Assembly (NCBI GenBank): GCA_016210935.1
Contig: JACQTH010000041.1
Coordinates: forward strand, 1 to 7,236
Length of the DNA: 7,236 bases
Direction of reading: 5' to 3'
Origin: Acidobacteriota bacterium
GTDB lineage: Bacteria; Acidobacteriota; Vicinamibacteria; Vicinamibacterales; JACQTH01
Below are positions 1-5,806 of the stretch, one piece after another (position 1 is the stretch's first letter; every line of letters starts with the position of its first letter). A program made the translations under genes and the position numbers. The notes beneath the pieces were generated by a model. It ran no database searches. It saw nothing but the letters and a program-made list of their open reading frames with translations, and was not told where the DNA came from.

Positions 1-1296
1 ATCGACGCGCTGCGGGAGATCAGCCGGTCGGGACGACGCATCATCGCCCAGCTCGAAACGCGGGAACGGGAGCGCACCGGCATCAGCTCGCTGAAGGTTC
101 GCTACAACCGCGTGTTCGGGTATTACATCGAGGTCTCGAAAGCGAATCTGCACGCGGTGCCGAAGGACTATCACCGCAAGCAGACGATCGCCGGCGGCGA
201 GCGGTTCATCACGGCGGACCTGAAAGCGTACGAGGAAAAGGTCCTGGGCGCCGACGAACGCATCCTCGAGCGGGAGCTCGAGCTGTTCGAGGCCCTCCGC
301 CGCGCCGTTGCCGGCGAGGCGCCGGCGCTCCAGGAAACCGCGCGCGCGATCGCGACGCTCGACGCGCTTGCCGGTTTCGCCGAAGTGGCGGCGCTCGCGA
401 ACTACTGCAAGCCGGTCGTCCACGACGGCGACGAGATGCTCGTCATCGAGGGCCGCCACCCGGTCGTCGAGCGACTGACCGAGCATCCCTTCGTCCCGAA
501 CGACATCGATCTCGACGGATCCACACGGCAGCTGATGGTCCTGACCGGCCCCAACATGGGCGGCAAGTCCACCTACCTCCGCCAGTGCGCCCTCATCTGC
601 CTGATGGCGCAGGCCGGAAGCTACGTGCCGGCGCGCGAGGCGCGCGTGCCCATCGTCGACCGGATCTTCGCGCGTGTCGGAGCGTCCGACAACATCGCTC
701 GAGGACAGTCGACCTTCATGGTCGAGATGCAGGAAACCGCCAACATCCTGCACTCGGCCTCGTCGCGCAGCCTGGTCATCCTCGACGAGATTGGCCGCGG
801 CACCGCCACGTTCGACGGGCTGAGCCTGGCGTGGGCGGTGGCCGAACGGCTGGCAACCGGACCCGCGCGCCCGAAGACGGTCTTCGCGACGCATTATCAC
901 GAGCTGACCGATCTGGCCGACACGATGCCCGGCGTCCTGAACTGCCACGTGTCGGCCCGGGAATGGCACGACGACATCGTCTTTCTGCGGAAGGTTGTTC
1001 CCGGCCGATCCGATCGGAGTTACGGCATCCAGGTGGCGCGCCTGGCGGGCATGCCGCCGGCCGTGATCAATCGGGCGCGGGAGATCCTCACCGCGCTCGA
1101 AGAAGACGCTCTGGCCCGCGGCGGCCGGCCGTCGGTTTCGTCAGGGAGTGGATCGCCGGAGCGGCAGCTCGGACTCTTCGGTGCACGTGCGGAGGAGCAC
1201 GCCGTCGTGCGCCGGCTCCGTGGGCTGGACCTCGATCGCATGACGCCACTGGAGGCGCTCACGATGCTGCTGGAGATGAAAAAGGAGATCGAATGA
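1..1296 (+). CDS. mutS: DNA mismatch repair protein MutS, C-terminal part (5' end outside window)
   Basis: This is the ATPase half of MutS, the homodimeric clamp that recognises base mismatches and small loops and recruits MutL. The frame is open from base 1, giving 431 visible residues, so roughly the first half (mismatch-binding and connector domains) is missing. Residues about 30-100 (RYNRVFGYYIEVSK and the following helices) belong to the lever/clamp region. The Walker A loop GPNMGGKST is at fragment residues 183-191, the STFMVEM signature follows, Walker B is LVILDE with D262/E263, then GRGTATFDG, and the ATHYHEL switch lies near residues 296-302. The tail ends in the usual MutS style (MTPLEAL...EMKKEIE). 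All ATPase motifs are intact, so the gene looks functional. Its TGA overlaps the next gene's ATG (ATGATG), and the end of mutS supplies that gene's ribosome-binding site. Motif order and identity make this call near certain; the true start cannot be seen. Confidence 0.98.
   Translation: MDALREISRSGRRIIAQLETRERERTGISSLKVRYNRVFGYYIEVSKANLHAVPKDYHRKQTIAGGERFITADLKAYEEKVLGADERILERELELFEALRRAVAGEAPALQETARAIATLDALAGFAEVAALANYCKPVVHDGDEMLVIEGRHPVVERLTEHPFVPNDIDLDGSTRQLMVLTGPNMGGKSTYLRQCALICLMAQAGSYVPAREARVPIVDRIFARVGASDNIARGQSTFMVEMQETANILHSASSRSLVILDEIGRGTATFDGLSLAWAVAERLATGPARPKTVFATHYHELTDLADTMPGVLNCHVSAREWHDDIVFLRKVVPGRSDRSYGIQVARLAGMPPAVINRAREILTALEEDALARGGRPSVSSGSGSPERQLGLFGARAEEHAVVRRLRGLDLDRMTPLEALTMLLEMKKEIE
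1283..1287 (+). promoter_or_regulatory. Strong ribosome-binding site inside the mutS 3' end
   Basis: The sequence AGGAG, within AAAGGAGAT, lies 5 nt before the ATG at 1293 and 8 nt before the ATG at 1296. It encodes the Lys-Glu-Ile tail of MutS and also serves as the Shine-Dalgarno site for the following lipoprotein gene. The 8-nt spacing slightly favours the second ATG; both are in the same frame. Confidence 0.8.
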
Positions 1297-2837
1297 TGCG
1301 CGGGCGCGTGGCGGTGGCGCTGCTGCTGCTGCCCACGACACTCGCCTGTCGGCTGGCGCCAGACGCGCCGCCGGGCGTCATGGTCGTCGGCATGCAGTCG
1401 TACCCCAACAACCTCGATCCGCGAATCGGGACGGATGAGGCCTCGCAGAAGATCCATCAGCTGCTTTACAACTATCTTCTGCGCGTCGACGATCGCCTCC
1501 GCATCGTCCCCGGTCTCGCGAGTTCATGGGAGAACCCCGATCCGCTCACCTACATCGTCCGCCTCCGTCCGGATGTGCGCTTCCACGACGGCCGCCTCTT
1601 CACCGCCGCCGACGTCGTGTTCACGTTTTCGAGCTTCCTGGATCCGAGCTTCGTCTCGGCCCGCAAAGGCGCGTATCGGCTGCTCGAGTCGGTCAGGGCG
1701 CTCGATCCGCAGACCGTCGAATTCAGGGTGAAGGAGCCGTTCGGATCTTTTCCGGTCAATCTCGTGATGTCGATCGTCCCTGCGCCGAAACACGGCGCGG
1801 CGAAGGAAGACCTCGCCCGGCATCCCATCGGGACGGGGCCGTATTCATTCGTGCGCGCCGCCACCGACGACCGGGTCGTCCTGACGGCGTTTCCCGATTA
1901 CCACGAAGGACCGGCCGGCAATCCCGGCCTCGTGATCCGGACAATCCCGGACGACACCATGCGCGGTCTCGAGCTCAGAAAAGGCACGGTGGACATCATC
2001 GTCAACGACCTCTCGCCGGATGTCGTTCACCAACTCAGCGGAGATGAGGCGCTGCAGGTTGTCGAATCGCCCGGCACCGACTATGCGTATGTCGGATTGA
2101 ACCTGCGCGACCCGATTCTCAAGGATCTCCGTATTCGTCGGGCCCTGACGATGGCGATCGATCGCGGGGCCATCGTCGAGCATCTGCGGCGCGGGCAGGC
2201 GGAAGTGGCGGCCGGTATTCTGGCGCCGGCGTCGTGGGCCTACGCGCCGGATCTCCCCGAATACCCGTTCGACCCGGCCGCCGCGCGTCGCCTGCTGGAC
2301 GAGGCGGGGTACCCGGACCCGGACGGCGATGGCCCGCGGCCGCGCCTCAACCTGTCGCTCAAGGTCTCGTCAGCGGAGTTCTATCGTCTACAGGCTGCTG
2401 TGATTCAGCAGGATCTCCGGCGCGTGGGTGTGGAGGTCGATATCAGGTCGTACGAGTTCGCCACATTGTACGCTGATGTCCTGAGCGGAAACTTTCAGAT
2501 GTACACGCTTGTGTGGGTTGGTGTCTCCGACCCCGACATGCTGCGCCGCGTGTTCCACTCGAAACAGATGCCGCCGAGCGGCTTCAATCGGGGTTTCTTC
2601 AGCGATCCGCGGGTCGATCGCGCCATCGACGTCGCCACAGCCAGCACGGATGATGCGGAACGCGGGCGTTTGTATGCGGAAGCGCAGCGGCTGGTGGCCG
2701 AGCAGGTGCCGTATATCAGCTTGTGGCATCGGACCAATGTCGCGGTGGCGCAACGCGACTTGACCGGGATTCACCTCACGCCGCTGGCGGACTTCGCGTT
2801 TCTGAAGGATGTGCGGCGACCGACCGCCACCCCCTGA
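1293..2837 (+). CDS. Family 5 extracellular solute-binding lipoprotein (peptide/nickel ABC transporter type)
   Basis: This 514-residue protein has the features of SBP_bac_5 (DppA/OppA/NikA class), the substrate-capturing component of oligopeptide-type ABC importers. The N-terminus is a lipoprotein signal: MMRGR, then a hydrophobic run, then TTLAC with the lipidated Cys at residue 19. The lipobox is slightly off consensus, with Thr at -3. The mature part opens with the family-typical YPNNLDPR segment, followed by LASSWE, the VRFHDGRLFTAADVVF block, the PIGTGPYSF signature, and a C-terminal lobe containing DLRIRRALTMAIDR and DEAGYPDPDGDG. Full length is normal for the family (about 500-540 aa). 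The start was chosen by the AGGAG site and the signal peptide; the open frame extending upstream to 585 is only a shadow of mutS. No permease or ATPase gene follows, because the next gene is convergent. The ligand cannot be deduced; peptides are the usual guess. Confidence 0.93.
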   Translation: MMRGRVAVALLLLPTTLACRLAPDAPPGVMVVGMQSYPNNLDPRIGTDEASQKIHQLLYNYLLRVDDRLRIVPGLASSWENPDPLTYIVRLRPDVRFHDGRLFTAADVVFTFSSFLDPSFVSARKGAYRLLESVRALDPQTVEFRVKEPFGSFPVNLVMSIVPAPKHGAAKEDLARHPIGTGPYSFVRAATDDRVVLTAFPDYHEGPAGNPGLVIRTIPDDTMRGLELRKGTVDIIVNDLSPDVVHQLSGDEALQVVESPGTDYAYVGLNLRDPILKDLRIRRALTMAIDRGAIVEHLRRGQAEVAAGILAPASWAYAPDLPEYPFDPAAARRLLDEAGYPDPDGDGPRPRLNLSLKVSSAEFYRLQAAVIQQDLRRVGVEVDIRSYEFATLYADVLSGNFQMYTLVWVGVSDPDMLRRVFHSKQMPPSGFNRGFFSDPRVDRAIDVATASTDDAERGRLYAEAQRLVAEQVPYISLWHRTNVAVAQRDLTGIHLTPLADFAFLKDVRRPTATP

Positions 2838-2850
2838 GCGTTCTTCGTGG

Positions 2851-2870
2851 CTTCCGCCTTTAGGCGGAAG
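2851..2870. terminator. Perfect 8-bp hairpin between convergent genes
   Basis: CTTCCGCC and GGCGGAAG form a perfect 8-bp stem closed by a TTTA loop. The hairpin lies 13 bp after the lipoprotein stop and 3 bp from the stop of the convergent TPR gene. Position and symmetry suit a bidirectional transcription terminator. No T-tract follows on either strand, so it is not a textbook intrinsic terminator and could instead be a small dispersed repeat or an mRNA 3'-end stabiliser. Confidence 0.5.
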
Positions 2871-2873
2871 ATC

Positions 2874-3752
2874 TCAGGACGGCAGATTCTCGAGTTGCTG
2901 GCGGGCGGTGGCCGCGTACGGCGACTGCGGGAATTCGTCCAGGACGCGCTGAAACGTCTCGCGCGCCTCCTTCGTCTTGCCCGCCTGCACGTACGAGTGT
3001 CCCAGCTGGGTCAGAATCGCGTCGAGCGGCAACTGCGAGGCGGTCTCGCCCGCGAGCTCCTTGAAGGCCGCGATCGCCTGGTCGTGACGGCCCGCCCGGG
3101 CCTGCGTTTCCGCGGTCCCGAGGCGCGCCATCTGTCCATAGATCCCGCTGCGGCTCTGATCGATCACTTCGCCATAGAGACGAAGCGCCTCGTCCGCTCG
3201 TCCGAGCGCCGCCGCCGCAGCGGCCGCGTGATAGCGAGCGGCAATCCCAGCCTGTGTTCGCGGATATGTGTTCGCCACGGCGAGGAACTTCGGCAAGGCG
3301 GCCTCGAGCTTCGCTCGTTCCGACGGGTAACTTCCTGGCGGCGGCGTGGCCGGTGTCGGCGTGGCCGGTGCCGGAGTGGGCGGCGAGGCCGGCGTCGCCG
3401 GAGTTGGCGCGCCGGAGGTCGCCGGGGCGGCGGGTGTCCCGGGCGTTGCTGAGGTGGCCGCCGCGGATGAAGCGGGCGTCGCCGGAGTGGCCGCCGTCGC
3501 AGGCGGAGCGGGTGGCGCGGGTGGCACAACCAGGGCCTGCGCAACGGTGAGCGCCTCAGCCAGCATCGCGCCGGCCTGACTCTGCGCGCGCTCCCGCCAG
3601 ATCAGGTAGCCGCCGGCCGCCGTGAGAATCACGACAATCGCCACGACCGCCATCGTCACCTCGCGCCGCCGCTGCTCGAGCACGGCGCGCGCCCTGACGA
3701 CGGACATCACCACTTCGTTGGTTTTCAGCTTGTGCCGTTCTGCTCGCTTCAT
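2874..3752 (-). CDS. Membrane-anchored tetratricopeptide-repeat protein with Pro/Ala/Thr linker (YfgM/YbgF-like)
   Basis: The protein has 292 residues. A basic N-terminus (MKRAERHKLKTNEVV) precedes a single membrane helix at about 34-52. A low-complexity Pro/Ala/Thr linker follows at about 77-140, and then three or so TPR-like helix pairs at about 145-195, 205-237 and 244-276, with typical TPR spacing such as HDQAIAAFKEL and KTKEARETFQRVLDEFPQSPYA. The basic N-terminus predicts a cytoplasmic N-end and a periplasmic TPR domain. That topology, together with the K-x-NEVV start, resembles YfgM-type ancillary proteins of the Sec translocon, or YbgF/CpoB-like scaffolds. The exact partner is unknown. 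The ATG lies 15 nt after the CCA end of a co-oriented tRNA-Arg and has no Shine-Dalgarno, which suggests a very short leader made by tRNA processing, or translation without SD. The next in-frame Met, residue 16, would remove only the basic head. Confidence 0.85.
   Translation of the reverse strand: MKRAERHKLKTNEVVMSVVRARAVLEQRRREVTMAVVAIVVILTAAGGYLIWRERAQSQAGAMLAEALTVAQALVVPPAPPAPPATAATPATPASSAAATSATPGTPAAPATSGAPTPATPASPPTPAPATPTPATPPPGSYPSERAKLEAALPKFLAVANTYPRTQAGIAARYHAAAAAAALGRADEALRLYGEVIDQSRSGIYGQMARLGTAETQARAGRHDQAIAAFKELAGETASQLPLDAILTQLGHSYVQAGKTKEARETFQRVLDEFPQSPYAATARQQLENLPS
3391..3488. repeat. Degenerate low-complexity repeats encoding the Pro/Ala/Thr linker
   Basis: The 14-mer GGCGTCGCCGGAGT occurs exactly at 3391-3404 and again at 3475-3488, with many related GGCGT, GCCGG and GTGGCC units between and around them. 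On the minus strand they encode Ala-Thr-Pro-type tripeptides of the linker in the TPR protein. Such arrays commonly vary in length between related strains; that is inference here. Confidence 0.6.
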
Positions 3753-3767
3753 CGATGGATTTCTGGA

Positions 3768-3843
3768 TGGCGCGCCCGGCGGGAATTGAACCCACGACCC
3801 CCCGCTTAGGAGGCGGGTGCTCTATCCTCTGAGCTACGGGCGC
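3768..3843 (-). tRNA. tRNA-Arg, anticodon CCT
   Basis: A full 76-nt cloverleaf can be folded by eye on the minus strand. The acceptor stem is GCGCCCG/CGGGCGC, the D stem GCTC/GAGC, and the anticodon stem CCCGC/GCGGG with loop CTCCTAA. The variable loop is GGGTC, and the T arm is GTGGG-TTCAATT-CCCGC. A G discriminator is followed by a genome-encoded CCA. The anticodon is CCT (plus-strand 3808-3810), which reads AGG, a codon rarely used by the genes in this window. T8, the GG of the D loop and the TTCAA of the T loop are all present. It lies 71 bp after the stop of the coiled-coil gene and 15 nt before the TPR gene, all on the same strand. I saw no convincing -35/-10 pair directly upstream, so read-through from the upstream operon is possible. 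Confidence 0.97.
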
Positions 3844-3873
3844 GTAGCGACTCGCAACCTTTTGAGTTTATCA

Positions 3874-3938
3874 GAGGCGGTCACCAGTGAGGGGTCTCGC
3901 CGCCTCCGCCAAAGCTACGGCGAGCCTCGCTGAGGCGG
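3874..3938. repeat. Three alternating copies of a 7-bp inverted motif (GAGGCGG / CCGCCTC)
   Basis: GAGGCGG lies at 3874-3880, its reverse complement CCGCCTC at 3900-3906, and GAGGCGG again at 3932-3938. In the minus-strand transcript the middle copy could pair with either flank, giving two mutually exclusive stems. Smaller nested stems also exist: CGCC/GGCG at 3907-3910 and 3919-3922, and GCCTC-GCT-GAGGC at 3924-3936. The block spans the last codons and stop of the coiled-coil gene and part of the leader of tRNA-Arg. It may be a small palindromic repeat or an attenuator-like structure; no T-tract is seen. Confidence 0.4.
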
Positions 3939-4493
3939 TTCGCGCGACGGCGGGGGCTCGAGCGCGGCGATTGCTTTCGCGACCCGCACATACTCCTCAT
4001 ACCGATCCTGATACCGTTCGAGCTTCTCGCGCTCGATCGCCTCGATTCGCGCGCGGCCGATGGCGGACAGTGTGCCCCGCTCATGATCGAACGTGCCGGC
4101 CTGGCGCTCCTCGGCAATCAAGGCCCGCTCGAGCTGAGCCGCCTTGAGCTTGAACTCCGCGTCATGATTCCGTTCCCATGCCAGCCAGCTCGCCGTCCAC
4201 CGGGCATGCGCCGCGTCGACGTGTTCCCGCGTAAACGGGAATGTCGTCCCCGTGCTCTCGTCGAGCCGGCGGCAGGCGTCCGGCCAGAGACGCCTGATCG
4301 CGCGCCCCAGCGGATACCAGGCGAGCAATTCCTTCGGCTGTTGTTGGACCGTCTCCCGCAACGGGCCGAAGACGCGTAGAAGCTCCAACGCAATGGCGTC
4401 TTCCCGTCGCTGGCGCAGCTCGCGTCCCGCGCTCAGGACCGCGATCGTCAGCACGACGAGGACAAGGAGGATGAGAAGCTCGAAAATCGTCAC
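3915..4493 (-). CDS. Membrane-anchored coiled-coil protein of unknown function
   Basis: I do not recognise this 192-residue protein. A strongly hydrophobic segment at residues 3-21 (FELLILLVLVVLTIAVL) is followed by charged RELRQRRED, which predicts a single N-terminal membrane anchor with the rest in the cytoplasm (positive-inside). The middle (about 35-105) is helical with many Trp/Arg, for example AWYPLGRAIRRLWPD. Residues about 105-178 are Glu/Arg/Lys/Ala-rich with heptad-like spacing, suggesting coiled coil, and the tail is Pro-rich. The start is GTG at 4493 and shares one base with the apt stop (TAGTG); no separate Shine-Dalgarno is seen, so termination-reinitiation coupling is likely. 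The last residues and the TAG stop fall in a small palindromic block, so the C-terminus may have been altered by repeat insertion. It belongs to the same probable operon as PilZ, acylphosphatase and apt. Confidence 0.8.
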   Translation of the reverse strand: MTIFELLILLVLVVLTIAVLSAGRELRQRREDAIALELLRVFGPLRETVQQQPKELLAWYPLGRAIRRLWPDACRRLDESTGTTFPFTREHVDAAHARWTASWLAWERNHDAEFKLKAAQLERALIAEERQAGTFDHERGTLSAIGRARIEAIEREKLERYQDRYEEYVRVAKAIAALEPPPSREPPQRGSP

Positions 4494-5008
4494 TAATACT
4501 TCAGCACCGAGAACACATGCTCACCCGGCAGCTTCCCGCGACCGTTCAGCGCGAGCAGCTCGATCAGGAAAGCCATTCCGTGCACCTGGCCCCCGAGCTT
4601 TTTCACCAGCGCCGCGGCGGCTGCGGCGGTGCCTCCGGTGGCCAGCACGTCATCGACGATGAGGATTCGCTGTGACGGTTTGACCGCATCGTCGTGAATC
4701 TCCAGCGCATCGGTCCCGTATTCGAGCTGGTACGGTTCACGAACCGTTCGAGACGGCAGCTTTCCGGGCTTGCGAATCGGCGAGAAGCCGGCCTTCAGTC
4801 GATCCGCCACCGCACCCCCAAGGATGAACCCGCGGCTTTCGACCCCGACGACGACATCGATGTTCTGTCCGGTGAACGGCGTGGCCAGCGAGTCGATCAT
4901 CGCCTGAAAGCCCGACGGATCGCTCAGCAGCGTGGTGATGTCGTAAAAGAGAATGCCGGCCTTGGGAAAGTCGGGAATATGGCGAATCTTGGCTTTGAGC
5001 GTCTCCAT
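4493..5008 (-). CDS. apt: Adenine phosphoribosyltransferase
   Basis: This enzyme makes AMP and pyrophosphate from adenine and PRPP, the single-step cytoplasmic salvage of adenine. Its 171 residues match the usual APRT length. Visible hallmarks are the N-terminal IPDFPKAGILFYDITTLL block (residues 11-28), VGVESRGFILGGAVA (54-67) for base and phosphate contacts, RKPGKLP in the flexible loop (79-85), and LEYGTDALEIHDDA (95-108). The PRPP-binding motif is ILIVDDVLATGGT (115-127), and FLIEL is at 147-151. The ATG at 5008 lies 6 bp after the acylphosphatase stop, with a modest AAGG site 4 nt upstream that overlaps that stop codon. The stop TAG overlaps the GTG start of the next gene. No riboswitch or operator is evident. 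The call is secure from the motif set. Confidence 0.97.
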   Translation of the reverse strand: METLKAKIRHIPDFPKAGILFYDITTLLSDPSGFQAMIDSLATPFTGQNIDVVVGVESRGFILGGAVADRLKAGFSPIRKPGKLPSRTVREPYQLEYGTDALEIHDDAVKPSQRILIVDDVLATGGTAAAAAALVKKLGGQVHGMAFLIELLALNGRGKLPGEHVFSVLKY

Positions 5009-5014
5009 GGCACC

Positions 5015-5290
5015 TTACCCTACGATTCTGAATGTCCCCGTACGCCCGGATGCGGGGATCTCGTCGGTGTGCACTGACTCGACGCGCGCACCTCTCGGCC
5101 CCTGACGAACGGCGCGCTCGAATCGCTGCATCGCCGCCGATTCGCCCTCGGCAGAGATCTCCACGCAGCCGTCGGATGTGTTACGCACGGTTCCGACAAT
5201 TCCTTCGCGCTCCGCTGCTTCCAGTGTGAAGAACCTGAAGCCGACACCCTGCACGCGTCCGCCGATGCGGAAGCGCCGCGCGACCATCAT
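5015..5290 (-). CDS. acyP: Acylphosphatase
   Basis: This is a small cytoplasmic enzyme that hydrolyses carboxyl-phosphate bonds of acyl phosphates. Its 91 residues are the standard length. The family signature GRVQGVGFR is at residues 11-19, with the phosphate-binding Arg at R19. The second signature, GTVRNTSDGCVEISAEG, begins at residue 33 and carries the catalytic Asn, N37. The C-terminal GTFRIVG matches the usual closing beta-strand. Two adjacent ATGs (5290 and 5287) are possible starts and differ by one residue; neither has a clear Shine-Dalgarno, and the upstream PilZ gene ends only 7 bp away, so coupling is likely. It lies 6 bp upstream of apt. Its biological substrate is unknown for most bacteria, and nothing here narrows it. 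Confidence 0.96.
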   Translation of the reverse strand: MMVARRFRIGGRVQGVGFRFFTLEAAEREGIVGTVRNTSDGCVEISAEGESAAMQRFERAVRQGPRGARVESVHTDEIPASGRTGTFRIVG

Positions 5291-5297
5291 AAGGCAG

Positions 5298-5642
5298 TTA
5301 GCGTTCGTGCGACGCGGCGAGCGAATCGTCGTGCGGCAGCAGCTGATAGGTCGAGATCGTGGCGGCCAGCGACGACGTGTCGTCGAGCTCCTTCGTGCCG
5401 CGAACGATGAGGCCGGTGCAATTCAACCGTGCATGATCGTGCCCCGCGAACGGTCGCGGCACCGAGACCTCGAATTCGACAGGCGTATCGACACCGAGTG
5501 GCTTGAGCGCGTTGAAGAGCAGGCCGCTCGTACTGATGTTGCGCGTGAGGCCATAGCTCCAGTCTTCCTGACCGGCAACTCGATAACGAACCGGCAACTC
5601 GACGACGAACCGTTCGGCGCGAGGCACCAGATCAGCGCTCAT
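5298..5642 (-). CDS. PilZ-domain protein
   Basis: This 114-residue single-domain protein resembles PilZ, the cyclic-di-GMP-binding beta-barrel used to regulate motility, polysaccharide and development. The second motif is present: RNISTSGLLF fits [D/N]-x-S-x-x-G, with N35, S37 and G40 numbered from the ATG. The first motif, normally R-x-x-x-R, is degenerate: only P-R-A-E-R (R8, R11) is seen, so c-di-GMP binding is uncertain. I chose the ATG at 5642 because it gives a natural MSADLVPRAERF start and has GGTGGG 4 nt upstream. An in-frame GTG at 5654 would add four residues. A TATAGT element (5653-5658, minus strand) could be a -10 box, which would put the transcript start just before this ATG, but no good -35 accompanies it. 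It is the first gene of the probable operon with acyP and apt. Confidence 0.82.
   Translation of the reverse strand: MSADLVPRAERFVVELPVRYRVAGQEDWSYGLTRNISTSGLLFNALKPLGVDTPVEFEVSVPRPFAGHDHARLNCTGLIVRGTKELDDTSSLAATISTYQLLPHDDSLAASHER
5572..5612. repeat. 19-bp tandem duplication inside the PilZ gene
   Basis: Two adjacent 19-base units, 5572-5590 and 5591-5609, agree at 17 of 19 positions (both begin CCGGCAACTCGA), and a third partial copy (CCG) follows. Because 19 is not a multiple of three, the two copies are read in different frames, giving FVVELP and then VRYRVAG in the protein. The repeat lies beside the expected first c-di-GMP motif. Confidence 0.7.
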
Positions 5643-5745
5643 CTGGCCCACCACTATAGATCCAAACCTGCCGGCCCAAAAAGCCTCACATTTTGTTGCC
5701 CTGCACAGATTTGGCAGGAATTCGGGTTACAGCCCAACAATCCGC

Positions 5746-5774
5746 TTGACACGGCCGAGCCCGTTGGTTATTTT
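5746..5774 (+). promoter_or_regulatory. Sigma70-type promoter for the Cys/His mini-protein gene
   Basis: A perfect -35 box TTGACA (5746-5751) is followed after exactly 17 nt by TATTTT (5769-5774), a 4/6 match to the -10 box. Transcription would begin near 5781, giving a leader of about 26 nt. It stands out as AT-rich against the GC-rich surroundings and points directly at the gene starting at 5807. Confidence 0.7.
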
Positions 5775-5795
5775 TCGATTCCCACACGTTCTCCC

Positions 5796-5799
5796 GGAG
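5796..5799 (+). promoter_or_regulatory. Ribosome-binding site deciding a GTG start
   Basis: GGAG is placed 7 nt before the GTG at 5807. Together with the promoter upstream it supports GTG as the true start of the small Cys/His protein. Confidence 0.7.
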
Positions 5800-5806
5800 T
5801 TTTGCC

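Noticed and set aside
585..1292. Upstream extension of the lipoprotein reading frame through mutS
   Set aside because: It is an Arg/Pro-rich shadow of MutS coding; the signal peptide and Shine-Dalgarno fix the start at 1293 or 1296.
1020..1457. Minus-strand open frame opposite the mutS/lipoprotein junction
   Set aside because: The translation is low-complexity Arg/Ser sequence with no family signature; it mirrors two well-supported plus-strand genes.
2847..3452. Plus-strand 201-codon open frame opposite the TPR gene
   Set aside because: Arg/Gly-rich antisense product of GC-rich DNA; the minus frame has a membrane helix and TPR motifs.
3321..3530. A CRISPR-like or regular tandem array in the GC-rich repeats
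   Set aside because: Units are short, irregular and in frame with a protein linker; there are no constant repeats with unique spacers.
3844..3893. A sigma70 promoter just upstream of tRNA-Arg
   Set aside because: TAAACT (3865-3870, minus strand) could be a -10 box, but at 17-nt spacing the -35 position reads CCCTCA, which is not convincing.
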